A DNA stretch of 64,000 bases from Buttiauxella agrestis (lineage in GTDB: Bacteria > Pseudomonadota > Gammaproteobacteria > Enterobacterales > Enterobacteriaceae). The DNA is taken from positions 2,072,763 through 2,136,762 of the forward strand of contig NZ_UIGI01000001.1 of NCBI RefSeq assembly GCF_900446255.1. Reading direction: 5' to 3'. Shown piece after piece: positions 8,684 to 17,665 of this stretch; the first letter of the stretch is position 1; each line of letters starts with the position of its first letter. The notes beneath the pieces were generated by a model. That model saw nothing but the letters and a program-made list of their open reading frames with translations. It did not search any database and was not told the DNA's origin. The position numbers and the translations under genes are program-made.

Positions 8684-9757
8684 TTACGCCTCCTGCGCCG
8701 GTTCATCTTTCGGCGGCTCAGGGAACTCACCGAGCGTGATGTTTTCCACCAGGCAACCGGCGGCGTAGTCTTCAATCACGTAATCAATGTTCATTGATTC
8801 GTAGTTTTCGATGCGGTCGAGCTTGCCGTTCTCATCAATGATGCGGCGGTGACTGTCGTCCATGTAGTAAATGGACAGGTTTTCCAGCGTGGTGACCATC
8901 AGGCCATTGGCCGGGAAGTACGGTACGCGCACCGCGGGCAGATTACCGATGCGTTTCTGGCTGACAATCACATCCGCCGCCATCGCTTCGGTGTTGGCCT
9001 GGTCCTGGTTCACAATCGGGAAATATTTGTCCGCCAGCAGCTGACGACCGCAGATGACAACTAAATCCGGATCTTCCTGATACCACGGCGCAATCAGGTT
9101 GTTGGTCGCATCCATCACCAGCGCGTCGAGGTTGGCAAAATCGCCGTGTTTACCCACGCGGATCACATCAGAAATAATGCTGCCATCATCGGCGGTGACT
9201 TTATCCATCACGCGCGCTTTCGCTTCGTTGCGGTACTTCTGCAACCAGCCGACGGCTACATCCTGCAACAGTGGATTTTTGCTGCGGTCAGAGGTGGCCG
9301 CACGCTTGATACCGTTGAAACCGGCCATCATTAAATCGAGCGACTGACGCTTGATAATGGCGTTGCGAATACGGAGCTGAAAGTCCTGGAAACGCGCCCA
9401 TAAATCCAGCGTGCGGAAACGAATATGGAAATCGAAGTTAATCTGGTCACATTCGTATTTGTTGGACTCCAGCGCGGTGAAATCTTCGGTTTTGCGTTCG
9501 TCACCGCTGGCGGTATCGGCGGTGCTGGCAATCGAGCCGGAGACACCGACACCGATTTTTTCACCCTTCATTTCCGCGACCGGCACCATGTTGATGCGGG
9601 TCAGAAAGTCGGATGACTCCTGCATGGTGTTCATCAGGGTCTGTGTGACGGACGGGTCGACGCTGAATTTTTTGGTCATATCACCGGCGTCGACGTTGTT
9701 GAGCTTCGCCACCTGGGTGAGATAGGCATTAAATTTAAATCGGGTCTGTGGCTTCAT
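8684..9757 (-). CDS. N: Major capsid protein gpN
   Basis: The 357-aa product has the same length as P2 gpN, an HK97-fold capsid protein processed at its N-terminus by gpO. It starts MKPQTRFKFNAYLTQVAKLN; recognisable segments include FHIRFRTLDLWARFQDFQLRI, VICGRQLLADKYFPIVN and YYMDDSHRRIIDENGKLDRIENYESMNIDYVIEDY (only parts cited). It follows scaffold/protease gene O in the standard order. The reading frame is uninterrupted. Confidence 0.96.
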   Translation of the reverse strand: MKPQTRFKFNAYLTQVAKLNNVDAGDMTKKFSVDPSVTQTLMNTMQESSDFLTRINMVPVAEMKGEKIGVGVSGSIASTADTASGDERKTEDFTALESNKYECDQINFDFHIRFRTLDLWARFQDFQLRIRNAIIKRQSLDLMMAGFNGIKRAATSDRSKNPLLQDVAVGWLQKYRNEAKARVMDKVTADDGSIISDVIRVGKHGDFANLDALVMDATNNLIAPWYQEDPDLVVICGRQLLADKYFPIVNQDQANTEAMAADVIVSQKRIGNLPAVRVPYFPANGLMVTTLENLSIYYMDDSHRRIIDENGKLDRIENYESMNIDYVIEDYAAGCLVENITLGEFPEPPKDEPAQEA

Positions 9758-9793
9758 TGTTATTCCTGAATGAGTGTTGGTTTTGTTCCGGGC

Positions 9794-10648
9794 TTAGCAG
9801 TTGGTCAGCATCGAGTCGCCATTGCCGCCGCTCGACGGTTCACGGCGGCGCTGCGCAAAGCTTTCGGTTTTATCGAGGGAGGTTTCCAGCGCTGACAGCT
9901 TTTGCTGGCTTTCTTCAAGCTGAGTGATGAGTTCGCCCTTGAGGGTGCTGAAGGATTGCTCCATCGCATTCAGGCGCTGCTCGGTGGCGTCGTGGTTGGC
10001 CTGCACCTGCTCGGTGACCACCGTTACCGCCTCATGCACGTCGTTAAAACGTGCATCGTCATCCGCCTGTTTACGACTGAAAATACCTTTCACGGTGTCG
10101 GTCAGTTTGGTCAGCAGGGTGTCGGGCTGGTCTTCAAATTCCAGTTCGGCCAGGGTGGCGACAGAGAACAAATCTTCCGGGCGTTCTTTGCGGCCAGAAA
10201 GCGGATTGGTTTTCGCTCGGGAGCAAAATTCCAGATATTCCGTGCCGAGGCTTGCCGGGTCGTCAGTGACCGCGAGGCCAATCAGATAGCACTTGCCGGA
10301 GTTGGAGAAATTCGGGCGAATTTCCATGGAGGTATAGACCTTCTGGCCTTTACCGACCATTTCGACCAGGTTCGCCAGCGGAGTGATGCGGGCGAACAGC
10401 GCGAGCTTGCCGTTCAGCGCTGAATCATCATCAATGGTTTCAGCTTTCAGCTCGGTGACATCGCCGTATCGGCAGAAAGGACTGTCGGGTAACACACTGG
10501 TGATGTGTTCGAGGTTGATGCGTGCGCCGTAAACACGTGGGTCGAATGAATCGGCCATTTCCTGAATGTCGGTGCCGCTGATGACGCGACCGTCACAGGT
10601 GTCACCTTCGACGCCGATGCGGAACCATTTAGAAACTTTTTTTGCCAT
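9794..10648 (-). CDS. O: Capsid scaffolding protein and protease gpO
   Basis: A 284-aa product (P2 O 284 aa). The N-terminal half is a serine protease; the P2 catalytic triad Asp19, His48 and Ser107 is present at exactly those positions (GDTCD19G, NLEH48I, VYTS107M). The C-terminal half is a Gln/Glu-rich coiled coil (about 195-265) that forms the internal scaffold. It is divergent from terminase gene P across a 163-base intergenic region that should hold the late promoters of both operons. Confidence 0.95.
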   Translation of the reverse strand: MAKKVSKWFRIGVEGDTCDGRVISGTDIQEMADSFDPRVYGARINLEHITSVLPDSPFCRYGDVTELKAETIDDDSALNGKLALFARITPLANLVEMVGKGQKVYTSMEIRPNFSNSGKCYLIGLAVTDDPASLGTEYLEFCSRAKTNPLSGRKERPEDLFSVATLAELEFEDQPDTLLTKLTDTVKGIFSRKQADDDARFNDVHEAVTVVTEQVQANHDATEQRLNAMEQSFSTLKGELITQLEESQQKLSALETSLDKTESFAQRRREPSSGGNGDSMLTNC

Positions 10649-10811
10649 GGTCAGGAGTCCTGAGTGTGGGTGATTGGGTCAGGCTTAGTTTCCAGACTCC
10701 ACACCCGGCCTGCCATTCATCCCGGATGGCTTACCCCTGACACAACAGCACCTTAGCGCGCATCCATCCTCGCTTCAGTAGCCTTGCATCATCGAATAAC
10801 GCGAGGCAATC

Positions 10812-12584
10812 ATGACCATCACCACAGACACCTCCCTGACACTTGACCCACGTCGACAGGCGTCACTGCTTTACTGGCAGGGATTTTCCGTGCCGCAGAT
10901 TGCTGAAATGCTCGGCCAGAAACGCCCGACGGTGCAGAGCTGGAAACAGCGCGACGGATGGGACGGCATTGCGCCGATCACCCGCGTGGAAAACAGTCTT
11001 GAAGCGCGCCTGATTCAGCTCATCACCAAGACCAAAAAAGACGGTGGCGACTTCAAGGAAATCGACCTGTTAGGCCGACAGATTGAGCGGCTGGCGAGGG
11101 TGAATCGCTATAGCCAGACCGGCAGTGAAGCGGATTTAAATCCCAACGTGGCGAACCGCAATAAAGGCGAGCGTAAGAAGCCGAAAAAGAACTATTTCAG
11201 CGATGAAGCTATCGAAAAACTGGAGGAGATTTTCTTTGCCGAATCCTTTGAATATCAGCTCGGCTGGCACCAGGCGGGACTGCAACACCGTATCCGCAAT
11301 ATCCTCAAATCCCGCCAGATTGGCGCGACGTTTTATTTCTCGCGTGAGTCGCTGTTACGTGCGCTGAAAACCGGCCATAACCAGATTTTCCTCTCGGCCA
11401 GTAAAACGCAGGCGTATGTGTTCCGTGAGTACATCATCCAGTTTGCGCGCCTGGTCGATGTTGACCTGACCGGCGACCCGATTGTCATTGGCAATAACGG
11501 CGCAAAACTGATTTTCCTTGGCACCAACTCCAACACCGCGCAGAGCCATAACGGCGACCTGCTGGTTGATGAGATTTTCTGGATACCCAACTTCCAGAAG
11601 CTGCGCAAAGTCGCCAGCGGCATGGCCTCGCAACAGCACCTGCGTTCTACCTATTTCTCGACACCGTCCACGCTGGCGCATGGTGCGTACCCGTTCTGGT
11701 CAGGCGAGCTGTTTAACAAAGGTCGGTCGGATAAAAGCGAGTGTGTGGATCTGGATATCAGTCACGCGGCGTTAAAAAACGGCGTGGCCTGCGCCGACGG
11801 TCAGTGGCGGCAGATTGTCACCATTGAGGATGCGCTCGCCGGGGGTTGTGACCTGTTTAATCTCGACACCCTGAAACGCGAAAACAGCGCCGATGATTTC
11901 CGCAATTTATTTATGTGTGAGTTTGTCGATGACAAAGCCTCGGTGTTTCCGTTCGAGGAGCTGCAACGCTGCATGGTCGACAGCATGGAAGCCTGGGCGG
12001 ATGACTGGCAGCCGTTCGCGACGCGCCCGTTTGGTTATCGCCCGGTGTGGATTGGTTACGACCCGTCACACACCGGCGACAGTGCCGGTTGTGTGGTGCT
12101 GGCACCGCCAGTGGTGGCCGGAGGTAAATTCCGCATTCTGGAGCGCCACCAGTGGAAGGGGATGGACTTTGCCACACAGGCTGAATCCATCAAAAAGCTC
12201 ACCGAAAAATACCACGTCGAGTACATCGGTATCGATGCGACCGGCATCGGGCAGGGTGTTTACCAGCTCGTCAGAGCGTTCTACCCGGCAGTGCGGGAAA
12301 TCCGCTACAGCCCCGAGGTGAAAACCGCGATGGTGCTCAAAGCCAAAGACACCATTGGCCGGGGATGCCTGGAATACGACGTGAGTTACACCGACATCAC
12401 CGCCTCGTTTATGGCAATCCGCAAAACCATGACCGGGAGCGGTCGCAGTGCCACCTATGAAGCCAGCCGCAGTGAAGAAGCCAGCCACGCTGATGTCGCA
12501 TGGGCGACCATGCACGCGCTGTTAAATGAGCCATTAACCGCCGGAAGCGGTCAGGCATCCACCTCAATTCTGGAGTTCAACTGA
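10812..12584 (+). CDS. P: Terminase ATPase subunit gpP
   Basis: A 590-aa large terminase, the P2 length. An N-terminal helix-turn-helix region (QGFSVPQIAEMLGQKRPTVQSWKQRDGW, partly cited) precedes the ATPase, with the Walker A-like SRQIGAT near residue 177 and Walker B LLVDEIFW near 250. The C-terminal nuclease domain has YDPSHTGDSAG with the expected metal-binding Asp. It packages DNA from cos into the prohead with gpM. The stop codon shares one base with the Q start (TGATG), so the two genes are coupled. Confidence 0.95.
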   Translation: MTITTDTSLTLDPRRQASLLYWQGFSVPQIAEMLGQKRPTVQSWKQRDGWDGIAPITRVENSLEARLIQLITKTKKDGGDFKEIDLLGRQIERLARVNRYSQTGSEADLNPNVANRNKGERKKPKKNYFSDEAIEKLEEIFFAESFEYQLGWHQAGLQHRIRNILKSRQIGATFYFSRESLLRALKTGHNQIFLSASKTQAYVFREYIIQFARLVDVDLTGDPIVIGNNGAKLIFLGTNSNTAQSHNGDLLVDEIFWIPNFQKLRKVASGMASQQHLRSTYFSTPSTLAHGAYPFWSGELFNKGRSDKSECVDLDISHAALKNGVACADGQWRQIVTIEDALAGGCDLFNLDTLKRENSADDFRNLFMCEFVDDKASVFPFEELQRCMVDSMEAWADDWQPFATRPFGYRPVWIGYDPSHTGDSAGCVVLAPPVVAGGKFRILERHQWKGMDFATQAESIKKLTEKYHVEYIGIDATGIGQGVYQLVRAFYPAVREIRYSPEVKTAMVLKAKDTIGRGCLEYDVSYTDITASFMAIRKTMTGSGRSATYEASRSEEASHADVAWATMHALLNEPLTAGSGQASTSILEFN

Positions 12585-13618
12585 TGGCGAAGAAACGCAA
12601 ACATCACGCAGCAAAAAACACAATCACAACACCGGCTGCGGCACCGCAAAAAATGGAAGCCTTCACCTTTGGCGAACCGTCGCCGGTGCTCGACCGTCGT
12701 GACATTCTCGATTACACCGAGTGCGTCGGTAACGGCAAATGGTTTGAGCCGCCGGTGAGTTTTACGGGACTCGCCAAAACACTGCGTGCCGCCGTTCACC
12801 ACAGCTCGCCGATTTATGTGAAGCGCAATATTCTTGCCTCAACATTCATTCCGCACCCGCTCTTATCGCAGCAGGATTTCAGCCGTTTTGCGCTGGATTT
12901 TCTGGTGTTCGGTAATGCCTTTTTAGAAAAGCGCATGAGCGTCACCGGCAAGCTGTTAAGGCTGGAAACTTCACCGGCCAAATACACCCGCAAAGGCACC
13001 GCCGAGGACGCGTACTGGTTCGTACAGTCGTTTGTCACCCCGCATGAGTTTGCGCCAGGTTCGGTGTTCCATTTACTGGAGCCAGACATTAATCAGGAGC
13101 TGTACGGTCTGCCGGAATATCTCAGCGCGCTTAACTCGGCCTGGCTGAATGAATCGGCCACGCTGTTTCGCCGTAAGTATTACCAGAACGGCGCGCATGC
13201 CGGTTACATCATGTATGTGACTGATGCCGCGCAGAGCAGCACCGACGTGGAGGCGCTACGCGAGGCGATGCGCAGTTCAAAGGGATTAGGGAATTTTAAG
13301 AACCTGTTTTTCTATGCCCCAAACGGCAAACCGGACGGGATTAAAATCGTGCCGCTCAGTGAAGTGGCGACTAAGGACGATTTCTTTAACATCAAGAAAG
13401 CCAGTGCAGAGGATTTAATGAGCGCGCACCGTGTACCACCGCAAATGATGGGGGTCATCCCCAACAATACCGGCGGGTTTGGTGACGTGGTGAAAGCCGC
13501 ACAGGTGTTTGTGCGTAATGAGCTGACGCCTTTACAGGAGCGAATTAAAGAGGTGAATGAGTGGATTGGTGCAGAGGTGATCCGCTTTAAACCTTACGAA
13601 CTGGCACCCGCCGAATAA
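12584..13618 (+). CDS. Q: Portal protein gpQ
   Basis: A 344-aa product (P2 Q 344 aa), the dodecameric portal at the capsid vertex through which terminase pumps DNA. The basic N-terminus (MAKKRKHHAAKN) is followed by family segments such as FGNAFLEKRMS, YRKYYQNGAHAGYIMYVTD-like sequence and LMSAHRVPPQMMGVIP. It is the last gene of the P-Q operon; a strong terminator follows at once. Confidence 0.95.
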   Translation: MAKKRKHHAAKNTITTPAAAPQKMEAFTFGEPSPVLDRRDILDYTECVGNGKWFEPPVSFTGLAKTLRAAVHHSSPIYVKRNILASTFIPHPLLSQQDFSRFALDFLVFGNAFLEKRMSVTGKLLRLETSPAKYTRKGTAEDAYWFVQSFVTPHEFAPGSVFHLLEPDINQELYGLPEYLSALNSAWLNESATLFRRKYYQNGAHAGYIMYVTDAAQSSTDVEALREAMRSSKGLGNFKNLFFYAPNGKPDGIKIVPLSEVATKDDFFNIKKASAEDLMSAHRVPPQMMGVIPNNTGGFGDVVKAAQVFVRNELTPLQERIKEVNEWIGAEVIRFKPYELAPAE

Positions 13619-13628
13619 CTCTGATATC

Positions 13629-13652
13629 AGCCGCTCATGTAGCGGCTTTTTT
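13629..13652 (+). terminator. Rho-independent terminator after Q
   Basis: The stem GCCGCT/AGCGGC around a CATGT loop is followed by six T residues. It lies 11 bases past the Q stop codon and would end the P-Q operon before the convergent TIR-domain gene. Confidence 0.85.
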
Positions 13653-13773
13653 GCGCCCGCGATTCACTTCCCCTGATTCAACAACATGCCGCCCACAGAT
13701 GATACTTCCCTCTAAACTCAGCGGCATGTCTTAAAACATCAGTACAATACAATAAGGTGATCAATAATATATC

Positions 13774-14514
13774 TTATTTAATAATATTGTGTTGAATCGC
13801 ATAGTGTTTGCCTGTCGTTGTAAGCCACACATCCTTCTCAGTATCTTGAGTAATTAAACCTAATGACTTCGCTTCTTCGATATATATATCGAACATAATT
13901 CTGGACATAGGCGCATGTTTAACCAGTTCACCATAATAGACATAATCTCTGGTTTGGCGCTCAAAAAGCGCGGTAACTATCTTCATGACTACTAGAACAC
14001 CATCCCCCGTGCGGTTGGGAGGGGTTTGAGAAATAGGAGTAAAGGGATTATTTGCAACTAATGGTTTTTCATAAAGAGGAGCATTGTGCAAGGCTCTTAT
14101 CAGTTCATCAAAAGAAAATTCATATTGATCTGGGCGCGAGAAATCTAAAAAAAGTTTCGAGCGGAGGAAGTTTGGAACATCCTGACTCCCGCTTTGACGA
14201 ATTAATGGGATTACCTTATTTGAGTCGATCGTCTTTAGCATATCAGCTGTAACAATCATTTTTTCGTATCCTACTCCGCCAGCACCTGAGTTCGCTTTTT
14301 CAACGTACTTGTCCGTGCAAACCATGAGTACACGGTCTGCGGTGCTTAATCCTTGCTCCATAAAGTGAGGAAGATCATCTCCTGGCTTCAAATCCCATTG
14401 GTCAAGAAGGGCATCAACACCGTTGTTACGAAGGCGAGTAGCAAACTCAAGAACCCATTTTTTATGTTCTTGAGAATCATGTGAGTATGAAATGAAGGCT
14501 TTTGGAATAGACAT
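13774..14514 (-). CDS. TIR/SEFIR-domain protein, candidate phage-borne defence gene
   Basis: A 246-aa product beginning MSIPKAFISYSHDSQEHK. Residues about 5-115 form a TIR/SEFIR-like domain: the FISYSH strand 1 motif, LLDQWDLKPGDDLPHFME, and GGVGYEKMI with Glu84 as a candidate NAD-cleaving residue. The C-terminal about 75 residues (ERQTRDYVYYGELVKH...LGLITQ) look like a winged-helix or partner-binding region. The ATG at 14514 has a GGGGAAG ribosome-binding site; an upstream start at 14544 is less likely. The gene is AT-richer than Q, points toward it and lies between Q and cos, in the accessory zone where P2 keeps tin and old (those lie on the other side of cos). Bacterial TIR proteins often act in anti-phage defence; here that is inference. 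Confidence 0.78.
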   Translation of the reverse strand: MSIPKAFISYSHDSQEHKKWVLEFATRLRNNGVDALLDQWDLKPGDDLPHFMEQGLSTADRVLMVCTDKYVEKANSGAGGVGYEKMIVTADMLKTIDSNKVIPLIRQSGSQDVPNFLRSKLFLDFSRPDQYEFSFDELIRALHNAPLYEKPLVANNPFTPISQTPPNRTGDGVLVVMKIVTALFERQTRDYVYYGELVKHAPMSRIMFDIYIEEAKSLGLITQDTEKDVWLTTTGKHYAIQHNIIK

Positions 14515-14804
14515 TACTTCCCCTGTAAGAAGTTTTAACAACATTTTTAACTAACTGATTCAATAGGACACACCATTATTCAGAGCATCTGCATTCAGCT
14601 ATGTTGGTTTGATAAGTTAATAACTAAGTAATAGTAAAGCTCCGATGTTTATTGGTGCAACTTAAACTCTTGGAAGTTTGCGACATTCAATTAGCGCTTA
14701 AAAGCACGAAGCGGGCATTCAGCACTTCCTTCCAATAAAGGGGAGAACATCAGACGAAGTTTGAAGCAGTACAAATAATAAAATGGAAAGCGGCTCAGCG
14801 CGCA

Positions 14805-14823
14805 ATGCTATCCCCGCCACGCC
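14805..14823 (-). other. cos: Candidate cos cohesive-end core (186-like)
   Basis: On the minus strand the 19 bases read GGCGTGGCGGGGATAGCAT, one base different from the 186 cohesive end as I recall it (GGCGTGGCGGGGAAAGCAT) and close to the P2 end. It lies between the Q side and the A side of the prophage, as required. Linear virion DNA would therefore begin here, placing the TIR gene at the Q-side end. The surrounding stretch 14515-14800 is AT-rich and holds no convincing gene. Confidence 0.75.
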
Positions 14824-14860
14824 TGCCCGCTTCATGGGTCGGTTTTAATGCAGGTGCAAC

Positions 14861-14894
14861 AGATACAACAAAGCCCGCCAGAACTGGCAGGCTT
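14861..14894 (-). terminator. Terminator of the prophage early operon
   Basis: On the minus strand AAGCCTGCCAG-TT-CTGGCGGGCTT forms a hairpin with one G-U pair, followed by TTGTTGT. It lies downstream of the minus-strand early genes (A and the small LexA-linked gene) and upstream of cos. Confidence 0.55.
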
Positions 14895-15010
14895 CGTTAT
14901 AAACGATCCATTTACGATCATGCGATTCCATGCACTATATGCATGCACGCGTTTTAGCGCGTGAAATGGGGTTTTCTGCAAAAATGGATGTAAGATTTTC
15001 TGCAGAAAAA

Positions 15011-15196
15011 TCACTTCGCTTCGTAGTAAACATCATCACTTTCCTGATTCTCATTTTCACTGTTTGCCAGGTCTGCAATCAGCGAAAGCGCCAGCTTTAA
15101 ATCTGATGGTTTGCAATTCGCAATCAGTGATACCTCAGCGATAAATTGCACACATGCCCACTTATGTTGGGCGCGGCTGGTCTCTTCCATCAGCAT
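15011..15196 (-). CDS. Small SOS-linked prophage protein next to cos
   Basis: A 61-aa acidic protein starting MLMEETSRAQHKWACVQF, with a hydrophobic helical middle (LALSLIADLAN) and a Glu/Asp-rich tail. GAGGA precedes the ATG at suitable distance. A near-consensus LexA box lies about 20 bases upstream of the start, so it should be induced by DNA damage. Coliphage 186 has its LexA-repressed p95 promoter driving the antirepressor tum at this end of the genome; this protein is far shorter than Tum and shows no DinI-like sequence I can recognise. Function unknown; an antirepressor or host-takeover role is inferred from position only. Confidence 0.65.
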   Translation of the reverse strand: MLMEETSRAQHKWACVQFIAEVSLIANCKPSDLKLALSLIADLANSENENQESDDVYYEAK

Positions 15197-15213
15197 GAGT
15201 TCCTCTCGATAAA

Positions 15214-15235
15214 TTCACTGTATGAATATACAGTA
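15214..15235 (-). promoter_or_regulatory. LexA (SOS) box upstream of small cos-proximal gene
   Basis: The minus strand reads TACTGTATATTCATACAGTG, matching the enterobacterial LexA consensus TACTGTATATANANACAGTA except at few positions and containing CTGT-N8-ACAG (15218-15233). It sits just upstream of the ATG at 15196, downstream of gene A, and corresponds in place to p95 of phage 186. Confidence 0.82.
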
Positions 15236-15310
15236 TCATGTGCGGTTAACATTTGTGAAGGAAATTATCATCCCGTGACTGGAATTATAGTCATGAAAAC
15301 AATAGATAAT

Positions 15311-17665
15311 TTATTCTTGCCTGAAAGTTGCGCAAATTCGCTGCCTCGTTTTATCGTTTCCGAAAAGGCGCTCCCACGCAGCACGGTCAGCCTTCTTGAG
15401 CATCTCCGCATACTGGCCGAATGGGTCATTAACAACCTTGTTTGTATCAACGTTGTGCATTCTTTCCATACCTTTCCAAAGCTTTTTAACTCTCGATGCC
15501 GTGGTGTCTGGTTTCGTAGCGATTAAATCGCCATTAGCTGTGCCTCTATACCAATTGCCATCGATAGACATTTTACTGCCAGCGATAAGATGCAGAGCTG
15601 TACCACGGTTTATGGTTTCACCAGTTTGTTCCTTAGCGTTCTCAATGAGCAAGTTCACCGCCTTATCGTTAGAAATATCGGGGTAGGGTGATGAATGCAG
15701 CCGTTTTGGCTTCTTCACTGTTATTCGTTCCGCTAATTTTCGTCTGGCCGACCGGCTCAGAGGTTTACTTAGGTCAATCTCTGACGGGGAAGGGGGCGCT
15801 GCGAAAGTCTCCCCCGTACAGTTATTGACAGAACTCCGAGAGGGCGAAGGATCGCCCTGAAGGTCAACGTCCAAATCAAGGGCAAGTTTCGGGACAATCT
15901 TCCACTGAATGAGTCGGGTTAAAATCGGTGTATCACTGCCGACGGTGGTATCAAAAACACCTTTAATACGCGTGCTTTCCTCGCCGTACTCGTTGAGAGT
16001 TTCGGATGATTCATACCAGGTACGCACCTGCAATTCGTCACGGCGCACAAACGGGCCGCCCTGCGCGTTGACGTAATCAGCCCATTGACCAGCATCAGCA
16101 GCATCATGTACAGCGGCAAACTCAACACTGAGCGCGTGAGCGGTTTCGGTATCAGCCATTTTTCGCAGCTCACGATAAACCGTCACAGGAGCACCGCCGA
16201 CAAACTGAAACTGACGGATACGCCAACGAGCCGCCCAGGCAGCAACCGCCGGAGCCATTTCTTTTAGTAGCTCACCGTTTTCGTTATCGCGTTCATCATC
16301 AAGGGCAAAACCATCAATGTTTTTACTGATGTATTTCGCCACATAGCCGGTGGCGCTGCCTTTTTCCGGGGCGATAGCTTCGGCATGAAAGCGAGCCTTA
16401 CGGGCTTTATCACTCACCAGCTCGGCAGCATCTTCCTGATGCGCATATTTCAGCATGACGGCGCGCACGCGAGAGACATCCTCGGGACGCATGAATATCA
16501 GCATGTGCCAGTGTGGTGTGCCGTCGTGATGAGGTTCTGCAACCCGGATACCAAAAATGCGCAATTCAGCGCGGTGAAGTTTGGCGCGAATACGCGACCA
16601 GACTGAGGTTAAATAGCTTTGCGTATCTGAGGGGCTGGCACCGTTCCACTTGCTGTTGCGGTAGCCTGCTTTGGTTGTGGCATGGTATTTCGACGGCGCG
16701 GTCAGGGTGTAAAATTCGCCCACATAACCCAGCTCGTTTGAGATCTTTTCAAACCCGCTGATGCGCGTCATTAATTCCCCGCGACGGATGGCAGGATTAG
16801 CCACACTGCCATCGTATTTATCAATCAGACTGATGCGGTTTCCTTCCTCGTCCTCGAGATCCATTCCTTTGAGAAACTCACGGGTACGGCGTCTTTGTTC
16901 ACGCCATTCAGCAACGCATGATTTGCTGGCGTAGGGAGTGTGTTTTTTACTGACATTTCCCAGGGCGATTTGCAGATGTTCACGCCATTCAGAAGCGACA
17001 CGGCGTAAACGCCCACGCCACCATTTTTCATTGACCATGCGCAACACCGCAGGGCCAATATCATCAAGGGAAACTAATTTAGTGGTGACGCGTTCCCACA
17101 ATGGCGGCTGACACCTGAAATGACGGGCAATCTGTGCCGCACGCATATAAATCGCATACAGCACTTTTAACCTGCCGACATCGCCCTCGATAGTCCCGAT
17201 CTCACCGTTAATGTAATTCGCAATATCAGCGGCCAGCAGTTCAATGTCGGCTTTGGACATATCCTGCAGGCGGTTATATCGGGCGGTCAGGTTCACCAGT
17301 TTTGAGGCAAGAAAACGGATGTCCGGCGCATCAAAACGACCGCCAAATAATTGCTGTGAAAGGTGGCTGTCGATGCCGGAGATTTGATAAATACCGGCGA
17401 CCAGCTCAAGCCGTGGCAATGCTCGCCTGACAAACGTCACGAGGTGAGCATTGGCTCGTTGAGCACCGAAGTTACGCTCTAAATAATCGACCCGACGATT
17501 AATATCGTAGCGCACACATTCTGGCTGTTTAGCCAGTGCATCACGCGCACGCAGCAACGCCGCAATTTCTCGATCACGGCGATGCTGTTCTTTGTAGGTC
17601 AGATAGGGGCTGGCAATCGCCTGCCGTGCTGCGTTCCACGGCCAGGCGAAGTTAATGCGGTTCAT
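15311..17665 (-). CDS. A: Replication initiation endonuclease gpA (HUH family)
   Basis: The 784-aa product is the P2 gpA rolling-circle initiator (P2 761 aa), which nicks the phage origin within its own gene and joins to the 5' end. The metal-binding HUH motif is PHWHMLIF (about residue 390) and the paired active tyrosines are in TGYVAKYISK (about 450), the Tyr-x3-Tyr pattern known in P2. The N-terminal about 300 residues are the helical part typical of the family. The start codon overlaps the TraR-like gene stop (ATGA). The C-terminal region is variable and Ser/Pro-rich. Confidence 0.95.
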   Translation of the reverse strand: MNRINFAWPWNAARQAIASPYLTYKEQHRRDREIAALLRARDALAKQPECVRYDINRRVDYLERNFGAQRANAHLVTFVRRALPRLELVAGIYQISGIDSHLSQQLFGGRFDAPDIRFLASKLVNLTARYNRLQDMSKADIELLAADIANYINGEIGTIEGDVGRLKVLYAIYMRAAQIARHFRCQPPLWERVTTKLVSLDDIGPAVLRMVNEKWWRGRLRRVASEWREHLQIALGNVSKKHTPYASKSCVAEWREQRRRTREFLKGMDLEDEEGNRISLIDKYDGSVANPAIRRGELMTRISGFEKISNELGYVGEFYTLTAPSKYHATTKAGYRNSKWNGASPSDTQSYLTSVWSRIRAKLHRAELRIFGIRVAEPHHDGTPHWHMLIFMRPEDVSRVRAVMLKYAHQEDAAELVSDKARKARFHAEAIAPEKGSATGYVAKYISKNIDGFALDDERDNENGELLKEMAPAVAAWAARWRIRQFQFVGGAPVTVYRELRKMADTETAHALSVEFAAVHDAADAGQWADYVNAQGGPFVRRDELQVRTWYESSETLNEYGEESTRIKGVFDTTVGSDTPILTRLIQWKIVPKLALDLDVDLQGDPSPSRSSVNNCTGETFAAPPSPSEIDLSKPLSRSARRKLAERITVKKPKRLHSSPYPDISNDKAVNLLIENAKEQTGETINRGTALHLIAGSKMSIDGNWYRGTANGDLIATKPDTTASRVKKLWKGMERMHNVDTNKVVNDPFGQYAEMLKKADRAAWERLFGNDKTRQRICATFRQE

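Noticed and set aside
10649-10811. Ogr-type TGT-N12-ACA activator sites between O and P
   Set aside because: Late promoters are expected here, but I could not place a convincing dyad at the right distance from either gene.
14940-15010. Short palindromes TTTTCTGCAGAAAA and GCACGCG...CGCGTG as a replication origin
   Set aside because: The P2-type origin lies within gene A; these AT palindromes near cos lack any feature to support origin function.
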